Positions 1 through 6,179 of a stretch of DNA of 10,482 nt are shown piece by piece; position 1 is the first letter of the stretch, and each line of letters starts with the position of its first letter. Made by a program: the position numbers and the translations under genes. The DNA is from an uncultured Clostridia bacterium (lineage in GTDB: Bacteria; Bacillota; Clostridia; Christensenellales; Borkfalkiaceae). Location: contig CANREU010000044.1 in NCBI GenBank assembly GCA_947629725.1, positions 1 through 10,482 of the forward strand. The letters run 5' to 3'. The notes under the pieces were generated by a model. The model did not search any database, had not been told where the DNA came from, and was given only the letters and a program-made list of their open reading frames with translations.

Positions 1-1
1 A

Positions 2-1066
2 GGTGTCACCGCGGAGGTCTCCCCCTGCGAAAAGAGCGAGAAGGACTTCGGCTACCGCAACAAATTGCAGCTCCCCATCGGGCGGGTGAACGGCGAGAAC
101 GCCGTGGGTTTCTACGCCGAGCGCTCCCACCGCATCGTGCCGACTTCCGTCTGCCCCATCCATCCCGCATGGGCGGAGCAGGTCATCGCCGCCCTCAACA
201 CCTTCATGGAGAAGTGCGGGCTCGACGGGTACGACGAGAAGACGGGGGAAGGCCAGCTCCGCCACCTCGTCGTGCGCGAACTCAAAAACAAGTTCATCGT
301 CACGCTCGTCGTCCGCGTGCGGGAGATCAAGGGGATCGACTACTTTCTCTACCTCCTCGACGGCATCTTCCCCGAATACAGTTTCTACCTCAACTTCAAC
401 GACGGGGAGACCAATGTCGTTCTCGGCGAGGAGTTCACCCTCCTCAAGGGGAAGGGGAAATACGAGTGCGTGGAGGCGGGCATCTCCTACGAGACGGGCG
501 CGAATACCTTCGTTCAGGTCAACGAAAACGTGCGCGGCAAGCTCTACGAGAAGGCGGTCTCCCTTATAAGCGAGGGGGAGACGGTCGTCGATTGCTACGC
601 GGGAGGGGGACTTCTCACCGCCCTCTTTGCGAAAAAGTGCGGGAAGGCATACGGCATCGAAGTCGTGCGGGAGGCGCACGCCTGCGCCGAGGCGCTCAAG
701 GAGTGCAACGGGCTTTCGGAGAAGATGGAGAACCTCTGCGGCAGGGTGGAGGACGAACTCCCCGCCCTCCTCAAAAGGGTGCATGCGGACGCCGTGGTGC
801 TCGATCCTCCCCGCGCGGGCGCGGAGCGGGAGGTCCTCCGCGCAGTCATGGAGGCGGGCGTGAAAAAAATCGTCTACATCTCCTGCAACCCCGCGACCCT
901 CGCGCGCGATACGGGGATCCTCACGGGGAGCCTCAAAGAGACGGAGAAAGGGGAGCTTTTGAAGTGCGAAACCGACCCCATGTACCGAATTTCTCTCGTC
1001 CAGCCCTTCGATATGTTCCCGCAGACCAAGTGGGTGGAGACGCTCGTCTGCATGGAGCGGATATAA
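2..1066 (+). CDS. rlmD: 23S rRNA (uracil-C5)-methyltransferase, RlmD/RumA (RlmCD) family, 5'-truncated by window
   Basis: This SAM-dependent enzyme of the TrmA/RumA family methylates C5 of a uridine in 23S rRNA. The frame is open from base 2, so the N-terminus (normally a TRAM domain and the first Fe-S cysteines) lies outside the window. A TTG at 65 is internal: the codons before it encode FGYRNK, a conserved family motif. Visible landmarks in order are YRNKLQLPIG, a Cys in SVCPIHP that could be an Fe-S ligand, FVQVNENV, the SAM-binding loop VVDCYAGGG (about 584-610), DPPRAG (803-820), SCNPATLARD with the nucleophilic Cys codon at 884-886, and the terminal DMFPQTKWVETLV. All core catalytic motifs are intact. 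Firmicutes often have one dual-specificity enzyme (RlmCD), and the sequence alone does not separate RlmD from RlmCD. A 36-base gap separates it from the next gene, so cotranscription is likely. Confidence 0.93.
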   Translation, partial: GVTAEVSPCEKSEKDFGYRNKLQLPIGRVNGENAVGFYAERSHRIVPTSVCPIHPAWAEQVIAALNTFMEKCGLDGYDEKTGEGQLRHLVVRELKNKFIVTLVVRVREIKGIDYFLYLLDGIFPEYSFYLNFNDGETNVVLGEEFTLLKGKGKYECVEAGISYETGANTFVQVNENVRGKLYEKAVSLISEGETVVDCYAGGGLLTALFAKKCGKAYGIEVVREAHACAEALKECNGLSEKMENLCGRVEDELPALLKRVHADAVVLDPPRAGAEREVLRAVMEAGVKKIVYISCNPATLARDTGILTGSLKETEKGELLKCETDPMYRISLVQPFDMFPQTKWVETLVCMERI

Positions 1067-1102
1067 ATTTGCGGCGGCTTGCCGCACAGGAGGTAAAAGA
1101 AG

Positions 1103-1444
1103 ATGCCGTTTATCGACAGCAAAGTGACCCTCCCCCTTTCGGAGGAGAAGAAGGAAGTTTTGAAGGCGAAGTTCGGGAGAGCGGTCTCCGTCCTGCACAA
1201 GGGCGAGGGGTATCTCATGGTGGGCTTTCAGGATAACTACACCCTCTACTTCGGGGGCAGAAAGCTTGAGAAGGGCGCCTACGTCGAAGTGAGCCTGTTC
1301 GGGCAGGCGAGCCCTTCCGACTATTCGAGGATGACGGGAGAGATCTGCCGCATTCTCCGAGAGGAGCTCGGGATCCCCGGGGACGCCGTCTATGTCACCT
1401 ATCACGGCCTCTCCGATTGGGGCTGGAACGGAAGTAATTTTTAA
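1103..1444 (+). CDS. MIF-family tautomerase homologue (phenylpyruvate tautomerase-like)
   Basis: This 113-aa protein resembles macrophage migration inhibitory factor, a small trimeric tautomerase whose N-terminal proline is the catalytic base. It begins Met-Pro, so removal of Met would expose Pro1. Lys33 (Lys32 after Met loss) sits where MIF has its active-site lysine. AVSVLHKGEGYLMVGF, LYFGG, VYVTYHG and the terminal WGWNGSNF align by eye with MIF strands and its GWNNSTFA tail. The length equals that of MIF (about 115 aa). The CxxC thiol motif of animal MIF is absent; the corresponding stretch reads GAYVEVSLFG. No signal peptide is present, so it should be cytoplasmic. The ATG at 1103 has AGGAGG at 1088-1093. 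It lies 36 bases after the methyltransferase gene and 17 bases before the lipoprotein gene, which suggests one transcript. The physiological substrate is unknown; bacterial members are poorly characterised. Confidence 0.87.
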   Translation: MPFIDSKVTLPLSEEKKEVLKAKFGRAVSVLHKGEGYLMVGFQDNYTLYFGGRKLEKGAYVEVSLFGQASPSDYSRMTGEICRILREELGIPGDAVYVTYHGLSDWGWNGSNF

Positions 1445-1461
1445 GTTAGTGGAGGTTTGAT

Positions 1462-2919
1462 ATGAAAAAGATCCTAATATCGGTGTGTGCGGCAGCCGCC
1501 CTCCTCTTGGGAGCCGTCGGCCTCACGGCCTGCGGCGCGCACAAATTCGATACGGAGTGGTCGTATGACAACAACCGTCATTGGCACGCCTGCATCGCAC
1601 ACAAGAACTGCAAGGAGCGGGGAGATCTCGCCCTTCACACCTTCGTCGAAGGGGAGAGCGAGGAGGAGGGGAAGAAGACCTTCATCTGCACGGGGTGCTT
1701 CTATACGAAGACGGAGTCCCCGCTCGATACCCCCGTCGTCAAACTCAGCGAGAACGTGCTCACATGGGACGAAGTTCTGAATGCCACGGGGTACGACATC
1801 TATCGCAACGGCGAGAAGATCACGAGCGCCTCGGGAACGAGCCACATCATCCGCGAAACGGAGGCGGGCGGCTACGTCTACTCCGTCGTCGCCACGACGA
1901 ACAAGGCGGGCTACTGCGCGAGCGATCGCTCGAACTCCGTCACCTATGAGAAGTTCTCCGTCCTCGGCACGCCCGAGCTCGTAGCCAACGAAAAGCAGGG
2001 GACCCTCGGGTGGACTTCCGTCTCGCACGCCACGGGCTACAAGGTGTATTTCCGTCCCGACGGCGGCGGCGACGAAATCGTGCGCGATGCCGAGTCCTCC
2101 CCCTATACCGTCACCGAAGCGCAGGGGAAATATTATGTCACCGTGCAGGCGGTCTCGTCGGATAAGTACTACACGGCGGGCGATAAGTCCAACGAGGTCG
2201 AATACACCGTCGCCGAGCGCCTTCCTGCACCGAAGATCACACTCCGCGCCTTCCAGTTGACGTGGAATACGGTCGAGAACGCGACCGGTTACAGGGTCTA
2301 CCGCGACGGCTTCCCGATGGGCTCCACGCAGACGGAGAACTACTACACCATCTACGAGACGGAGCCCGGGAACCACATTTTCACCGTCACCGCCATGCCC
2401 AACCCTTCGGACATCTACCTCGAGAGCTCTCCCTCCAACGAGGTCAGCTTCTACATGCCCGCGATCAAGCAGCTCGACGTAGACGGCACCGCCGCGGGCT
2501 CTCCCATCTTCGGCTGCGGCGAGATCTATTGCAACCTCTATCACGGGTTCTTCCTCGAATTTACGGGCGAGCTCAACAAAGAGTATGTCTTCACCGTCAA
2601 CGGGAGCAAATTGCAGCGGCCGGTCAGTACTCCCAGGTCCATCACGATCTACGACCACGAGACCGCGAAGAAGACGCTCGGCGACGAGGGCTATGTCATC
2701 ATCACGGGCCTTACGGGCACCAGCGATCCGCTCCTCATCACGGGCAGGAAGATCTTCGTTGCATACTACTACGAGGGCGAGGTCCAGCTTCAAGGCTTGG
2801 CACAGCCCGATGTAATCTCGGTGAGCGTGAAGGAGGCGCCCGCCTCGGCGGCCGCCCAAGCGGCGGAGATCACGCTTGCTCTCCCGCCCGAACCCGTCTC
2901 CCTCAAAAAGAGGCATTGA
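1462..2919 (+). CDS. Lipoprotein with Cys/His-rich head and three Fn3-like domains
   Basis: This 485-aa protein is exported and lipid-anchored. Residues 1-24 form a signal peptide (MKK, hydrophobic core, lipobox LTAC with Cys24). Residues 27-85 are rich in Cys and His: HWHAC (40-44), Cys50, HTF at 59-61, and CTGC (76-79). Three fibronectin-III-like modules follow at about 89-163, 168-250 and 255-332, each with a repeated core: LTWDEVLNATGYDIYRNG, LGWTSVSHATGYKVYF and LTWNTVENATGYRVYRDG. Residues 334-460 form a beta-rich region I do not recognise, followed by an Ala/Pro-rich end. GGAGG at 1451-1455 supports the ATG at 1462. The gene sits 17 bases after the tautomerase gene and ends 12 bases before a terminator, so it looks like the last gene of that transcript. 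Fn3 modules suggest binding to polysaccharide or other surface ligands; no enzymatic motif is visible. Confidence 0.88.
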   Translation: MKKILISVCAAAALLLGAVGLTACGAHKFDTEWSYDNNRHWHACIAHKNCKERGDLALHTFVEGESEEEGKKTFICTGCFYTKTESPLDTPVVKLSENVLTWDEVLNATGYDIYRNGEKITSASGTSHIIRETEAGGYVYSVVATTNKAGYCASDRSNSVTYEKFSVLGTPELVANEKQGTLGWTSVSHATGYKVYFRPDGGGDEIVRDAESSPYTVTEAQGKYYVTVQAVSSDKYYTAGDKSNEVEYTVAERLPAPKITLRAFQLTWNTVENATGYRVYRDGFPMGSTQTENYYTIYETEPGNHIFTVTAMPNPSDIYLESSPSNEVSFYMPAIKQLDVDGTAAGSPIFGCGEIYCNLYHGFFLEFTGELNKEYVFTVNGSKLQRPVSTPRSITIYDHETAKKTLGDEGYVIITGLTGTSDPLLITGRKIFVAYYYEGEVQLQGLAQPDVISVSVKEAPASAAAQAAEITLALPPEPVSLKKRH

Positions 2920-2930
2920 ATTTCGGAAAA

Positions 2931-2962
2931 GACCCTCTCCTCGCGAGAGGGTTTTTTCTTTT
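2931..2962 (+). terminator. Rho-independent terminator after the Fn3 lipoprotein gene
   Basis: Arms ACCCTCTC (2932-2939) and GAGAGGGT (2945-2952) form an 8-bp stem with loop CTCGC, followed by a T tract (2952-2957) and further T-rich sequence. It starts 12 bases after the stop codon at 2917-2919. Its sequence is nearly the same as the terminator at 6085-6111. Confidence 0.9.
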
Positions 2963-2975
2963 GTCTCGGCCCTCC

Positions 2976-3004
2976 CCCTTGCCCACCCCTTGAGGGGGGT
3001 GGCG
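2976..3004. repeat. Dispersed hairpin repeat (CCCACCCCTTGAGGGG type), copy 1
   Basis: The stretch contains CCACCCCTTGAGGGG with further G/GGTGG on its right side, forming a G/C-rich hairpin. The 22 bases at 2976-2997 are identical to 7647-7668 in another intergenic gap, so this is a dispersed element and not chance base composition. Confidence 0.65.
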
Positions 3005-3036
3005 TTCATCTTTCGTTCCCGCATATTTCAACCGTG

Positions 3037-3081
3037 CCCTCCCCCTACGTGAGGGGGAGGGGTAGGGGTGAGGGTCCGCCC
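3037..3081. repeat. Palindromic intergenic repeat, compact copy
   Basis: CCCTCCCCCT (3037-3046) pairs with AGGGGGAGGG (3052-3061) around loop ACGTG, then GGGGTGAGGGTCCGCCC follows at 3065-3081. The same left hairpin and the same GTGAGGG...TCCGCCC tail recur at 9008-9111, separated there by about 57 extra bases. No gene is present here. The element is one of several G/C-run palindromes confined to the gaps between genes in this window. Confidence 0.7.
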
Positions 3082-3086
3082 ATGAG

Positions 3087-3143
3087 ATTGCGGATCGCCC
3101 CTCATCCGTCCCCTGCGGGGACGGATGAGGGGCGATCCGCAAT
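3087..3143. repeat. Perfect 27-bp inverted repeat with 3-base loop
   Basis: Bases 3087-3113 are the exact reverse complement of 3117-3143, leaving only TGC (3114-3116) as loop. The arm begins ATTGCGGATCGCCCC and continues through TCATCCGTCCCC. No T tract follows on either side, so it is not a standard terminator. It could be a REP- or MITE-like element, a fold-back RNA or a protein-binding site. Confidence 0.85.
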
Positions 3144-3156
3144 GCGGGGACGCCTT

Positions 3157-3212
3157 CAGCGCAAGGCATGCCTTCGGCACCCCCGAGGGGGGAAGGCTTG
3201 CAGTGGGTGCCG
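3157..3212. repeat. Imperfect nested palindrome
   Basis: CGGCACCC (3175-3182) pairs with GGGTGCCG (3205-3212). Inside and beside it, GCAAGGC...CCTTC faces GAAGGCTTGC. It completes a gene-free gap (2960-3326) in which I find no coding frame with a ribosome binding site or a recognisable product. Bases 3213-3326 show nothing beyond ordinary A/G-rich sequence. Confidence 0.45.
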
Positions 3213-3326
3213 AGAAAGTGCGGTGCGGAAGAAAGAGAAACTTGCCCGCCGCCTCTTTTCCCACCCCATTTGCGCATTTTTCAAATAAACGTCGGGCAAA
3301 CTCAATGAACGGTTGAGTTCCACCGA

Positions 3327-3355
3327 TTGACTTTCGCACGCGGAGGGGGTATAAT
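3327..3355 (+). promoter_or_regulatory. Sigma-A promoter for the MBG/propeller lipoprotein gene
   Basis: The -35 box TTGACT (3327-3332) and the -10 box TATAAT (3350-3355) are 17 bases apart, close to the ideal housekeeping promoter. Transcription should begin near 3362. A TTG at 3327 in frame with the gene downstream belongs to the -35 box and is not the start codon. Confidence 0.9.
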
Positions 3356-3364
3356 AATGGCATA

Positions 3365-3383
3365 TTCCGCCCGTGAGGCGGAA
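3365..3383 (+). promoter_or_regulatory. 5' leader hairpin just after the predicted transcription start
   Basis: TTCCGCC (3365-3371) pairs with GGCGGAA (3377-3383) around loop CGTGA. It would form within a few bases of the mRNA 5' end and stops just before the ribosome binding site GGGAGGAG (3385-3392). Such 5' hairpins can protect a message from decay; whether this one does so is inference. Confidence 0.55.
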
Positions 3384-3395
3384 AGGGAGGAGATC

Positions 3396-6077
3396 ATGAA
3401 AAAGCTGTTAGCGGCATTTTCGCTTCTGTTTGCGCTCGTCGCGGCATGCGGACTGGCGGCGTGCGGCGAGAAACCCGAACCCAAGCCCGACCCCAAGCCC
3501 GAGGAAACGCTTACCGACATCACGGGCGTGACATTTACGGATAAGACGGTCACCTACGACGGGACCGAGCACGAGATCACCGTTTCGGGCACGCTGCCCG
3601 CAGGCGTCTCCGTCGCCTACCAAAACAACAAGGGCACGGACGTGGGCGTGTACAATGCGACCGCGACCCTCACGGGCACGGGGTATAAGACCCTCACCCT
3701 CACCGCGAAACTCACCATCGAGGGCAAGGCCATCACGGGCGTGATGTTTACGGGCGAGACGGTCACCTACGACGGGAACGAGCACGAGATCACCGTAGGC
3801 GGCGCGCTCCCCGCTGGCGTCTCCGTCGCCTACACGAACAATAAGGGCACGGATGCGGGCGAATACAGCGCCACGGCGGCCCTCACGGGCAAGGGGTACG
3901 ACCCGCTCACCCTCACGGCGAAACTCACCATCGAGAAGGCGACGATCACGGGCGTGACCTTTACGGGCGGGAGCTTCCCTTACGACGGGGCGGCGCATTC
4001 CATCGAGATCGCGGGCGCAGTGCCCGAGGGCTCGGAGATCGTCTATTCCCGCGACGGCGTCTCCACGGGCGGCAATATCGCGACCGAGTCGGGCACGTAT
4101 GAGGTGACGGTGACCATCACCAACAAAAACTACGAGACGTACACCGCCACCGCAACGCTGCGCATCACGGCGAGCGAAAAGGAGCGCCACATCGCCTTCT
4201 TCAACGATACGCTCTACTTCGCGAACGCCCGCAACAACGACTACCTCTATTCCTACAGCGGCGGCGAGTTGAAGCGGGTCAGCTTGGATATTCCCTATAA
4301 CTTCACCGTCATGAAGGATACGCTCTATTTCAGGAGCTATTCTCTCTTCCTCTCTTCGGTGAAAACATTGACCGCGGAGGGCGAGGCGGCATCCGTCAAA
4401 TCCGTCAAGGGTGAGTATCTCTGCGCGGACGATACCTATCTCTACTATGCGGTGAACGGGCTCATCAACGGGCAGAGCGGGATCTACAAACTCGACCCCG
4501 CCAAGTCCTCCTCGGAGGACTACGAGCCCACCCTCATCTCACAGGGCAAGGCAAAGTATCTTACTTATGCGGACGGAAAACTTTGGTTCGCGGACGGGAA
4601 CAACGGCTGGAAACTCTCCTCCGTTCCCGCGAACGGGACGAATGCAGAGCGCACCGCCGTCGCCGTCGGAGACGAGACAGAGGGGGAGAAGATCGACGCC
4701 CTCACCGCCTCCGTCCATAACGGGGACACCTATCTCTTCTTCACCGTAAACAACCTGCTCGGCGACGACTACATCGCCAACTACAACACCAAAACGGGAG
4801 ACAGCAAAAAACTCACGATCGACGCGGGCGCGAACCTCACCGTGGTGGGGGATGAACTCTATTATCTCAACGTCGACCTTCTCACTTCCACGCTGTACGG
4901 GAAGGGCATTTACAAGGTGAACGCCTATCCTTTGGGCATTTTGTCGAATGTCACGGCGGGGACGAAGGTCATCGGCGAGGAGAACGAGAGCTATTCTTCC
5001 CTCTGCTCGCTCGGGGACGGCAGGATCGCCTACTACGAGGTCTCCACGCAGGATCTCTGCATCTACACGCTCGCGGGCGGAACGGCCCAAAAGATCCTCA
5101 CGGACTTTGTCCCTCCCGAGGTCACGCCCCTCTCTTTGGGCGGCAAGGTGCTCGCCTACGGCACGAAGATCTACTATCTCGACCTCTACAACGACAAGGC
5201 GCTCTACTGTCTCGATACGGCGGCGGCCGTGAAGACGCCCGTCCGCGTCACCTCCGACAAGGTAGAGGACTTCTCCATCATCGGCGATACCCTCTACTTC
5301 AACGCGGTGAGCTGGGGGGTGAACAACGACCTCTACAAGGTCGACTTGAAGCTCGGCGGCACTCCCGAACGCGTCTCCAAATATGATTGCAGGGACATCG
5401 TGACGGACGGCGAAAACCTCTTCTACAGTGAGAGAAACGCGGGCGGCTTTGCGACGGCAGTCCACAAGATCGACAAGAACGGCACGGATACGATCATCTA
5501 TACGAAGGGTGTGAGCGGGCTCACCTATTATGAAGGGTATCTGTACTTCACCGCCGATGTCAGCACTTTTAAGGGCGACGGGCTCTTCCGCATGAGCGTG
5601 AATGATCCGGGTGACGATAAGGCGGAACTCGTGTACAACAATCACAGCGTCGGGACCTTCGTCATTTCGGACGGCGTCGTCTACTTCCGTGAACTCTACG
5701 GAGTCGCCTGGGGGAGCAAACAACTTTCCTGTTTCAATTTGAACGACGTAGAGAACACGTACCGCGTTATGATGAAAACGGATACCGACCCGTTGGAGAT
5801 CACGGTGCACAACGGAAGAGTGTACTATTACAATGACCTCACAAGCTCCGCAAAATCGGGTATTTATTCGGTGAGTATCAACGCGGCGGAGAACGAAACG
5901 CCAGAGTTGCTTCTTGCCAATCAAAAGGACGGTTCGGCGTTCTACTACGCGCGATGCCTCACCGTCGTCGGAAATAAGATGTACTTTATCAGTTACCGCC
6001 TCGGCGGCGTGGGCGGCGACAGCCACCTCTACTCGGTGGAACTCGGCGGAAGTCACGCCGTGGAAAAACTCGCGTAA
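3396..6077 (+). CDS. Large lipoprotein: three MBG/Ig-like repeats plus a DUF5050-like beta-propeller region
   Basis: The 893-aa protein starts at the ATG at 3396, supported by GGGAGGAG and a start MKKLLAAFSL. A signal peptide ends in lipobox LAAC (Cys23), then a Pro/Lys/Glu linker (24-37). Three MBG-type Ig-like repeats occupy about 41-109, 112-180 and 183-258; each opens with ITGVxF, contains YDG(x)EHEITV or a variant, and ends in a TLTAKLTIE-like strand. From about 265 to the end there are about 14 units of roughly 45 residues with the pattern GDxLYF...LYxVD (for example DTLYFRSY, DELYYLNV, TKIYYLDL, DTLYFNAV, GYLYFTAD, GRVYYYND, NKMYFISY). This matches DUF5050-like propeller repeats, and 14 units would fit two seven-bladed propellers. 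It is a single-gene unit with its own promoter and terminator. A surface binding or scaffold role is likely; no catalytic motif is visible. Confidence 0.9.
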   Translation: MKKLLAAFSLLFALVAACGLAACGEKPEPKPDPKPEETLTDITGVTFTDKTVTYDGTEHEITVSGTLPAGVSVAYQNNKGTDVGVYNATATLTGTGYKTLTLTAKLTIEGKAITGVMFTGETVTYDGNEHEITVGGALPAGVSVAYTNNKGTDAGEYSATAALTGKGYDPLTLTAKLTIEKATITGVTFTGGSFPYDGAAHSIEIAGAVPEGSEIVYSRDGVSTGGNIATESGTYEVTVTITNKNYETYTATATLRITASEKERHIAFFNDTLYFANARNNDYLYSYSGGELKRVSLDIPYNFTVMKDTLYFRSYSLFLSSVKTLTAEGEAASVKSVKGEYLCADDTYLYYAVNGLINGQSGIYKLDPAKSSSEDYEPTLISQGKAKYLTYADGKLWFADGNNGWKLSSVPANGTNAERTAVAVGDETEGEKIDALTASVHNGDTYLFFTVNNLLGDDYIANYNTKTGDSKKLTIDAGANLTVVGDELYYLNVDLLTSTLYGKGIYKVNAYPLGILSNVTAGTKVIGEENESYSSLCSLGDGRIAYYEVSTQDLCIYTLAGGTAQKILTDFVPPEVTPLSLGGKVLAYGTKIYYLDLYNDKALYCLDTAAAVKTPVRVTSDKVEDFSIIGDTLYFNAVSWGVNNDLYKVDLKLGGTPERVSKYDCRDIVTDGENLFYSERNAGGFATAVHKIDKNGTDTIIYTKGVSGLTYYEGYLYFTADVSTFKGDGLFRMSVNDPGDDKAELVYNNHSVGTFVISDGVVYFRELYGVAWGSKQLSCFNLNDVENTYRVMMKTDTDPLEITVHNGRVYYYNDLTSSAKSGIYSVSINAAENETPELLLANQKDGSAFYYARCLTVVGNKMYFISYRLGGVGGDSHLYSVELGGSHAVEKLA
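3519..4169 (+). repeat. Tandem coding repeat of 213 bases (three MBG units)
   Basis: Units start at 3519, 3732 and 3945, each with ATCACGGGCGTGA. Over the first 65 bases, units 1 and 2 differ at 6 positions, so they stem from duplication of DNA. Unit 3 keeps the opening and the YDG motif but has diverged and is slightly longer. The 213-base period is a multiple of three, so gain or loss of a unit would keep the reading frame. Confidence 0.85.
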
Positions 6078-6084
6078 AGAATGA

Positions 6085-6111
6085 GACCCTCTCCTGCGGG
6101 AGAGGGTTTTT
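6085..6111 (+). terminator. Rho-independent terminator after the propeller lipoprotein gene
   Basis: ACCCTCTCC (6086-6094) pairs with GGAGAGGGT (6099-6107) around loop TGCG, followed by TTTTT (6107-6111). It begins 8 bases after the stop codon. It shares GACCCTCTCCT and GAGAGGGTTTTT with the terminator at 2931. Confidence 0.9.
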
Positions 6112-6131
6112 CATAAATTCCGTTTCCCCGC

Positions 6132-6160
6132 TTGCATTCCGAAGCGCGATATGGTATAAT
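6132..6160 (+). promoter_or_regulatory. Sigma-A promoter for the fprA-rubredoxin operon
   Basis: TTGCAT (6132-6137) and TATAAT (6155-6160) are spaced by 17 bases. The predicted start of transcription (about 6167) lies only some 13 bases before the ATG at 6180, so the leader is very short. CCTC-CAA-GAGG (6161-6171) is a small inverted repeat covering the ribosome binding site. I see no PerR- or Rex-like operator. Confidence 0.8.
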
Positions 6161-6179
6161 CCTCCAAGAGGTATATGGT

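Noticed and set aside
169..1236. 355-residue + strand frame overlapping the methyltransferase
   Set aside because: It is Arg/Gly-rich out-of-frame reading of rlmD, running into the next gene, with no motif.
1474..3024. 516-residue open frame on the minus strand
   Set aside because: It is antisense to the Fn3 lipoprotein, whose signal peptide, lipobox and domain repeats are clear. The translation is Arg/Asp/Val-biased with no recognisable motif, as expected opposite GC-rich coding DNA.
3327..3395. N-terminal extension of the propeller lipoprotein from a TTG at 3327
   Set aside because: The TTG is the first part of a -35 box and the extension runs through the -10 box. The ATG at 3396 has a ribosome binding site and gives a proper lipoprotein signal peptide.
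4539..6056. 505-residue open frame on the minus strand
   Set aside because: It is antisense to the propeller repeats and shows no motif or convincing start site. It is a shadow of GC-rich codon use.
6132..6179. N-terminal extension of fprA from a TTG at 6132
   Set aside because: The TTG lies in the -35 box, upstream of TATAAT. The family start at 6180 is preceded by AAGAGG.
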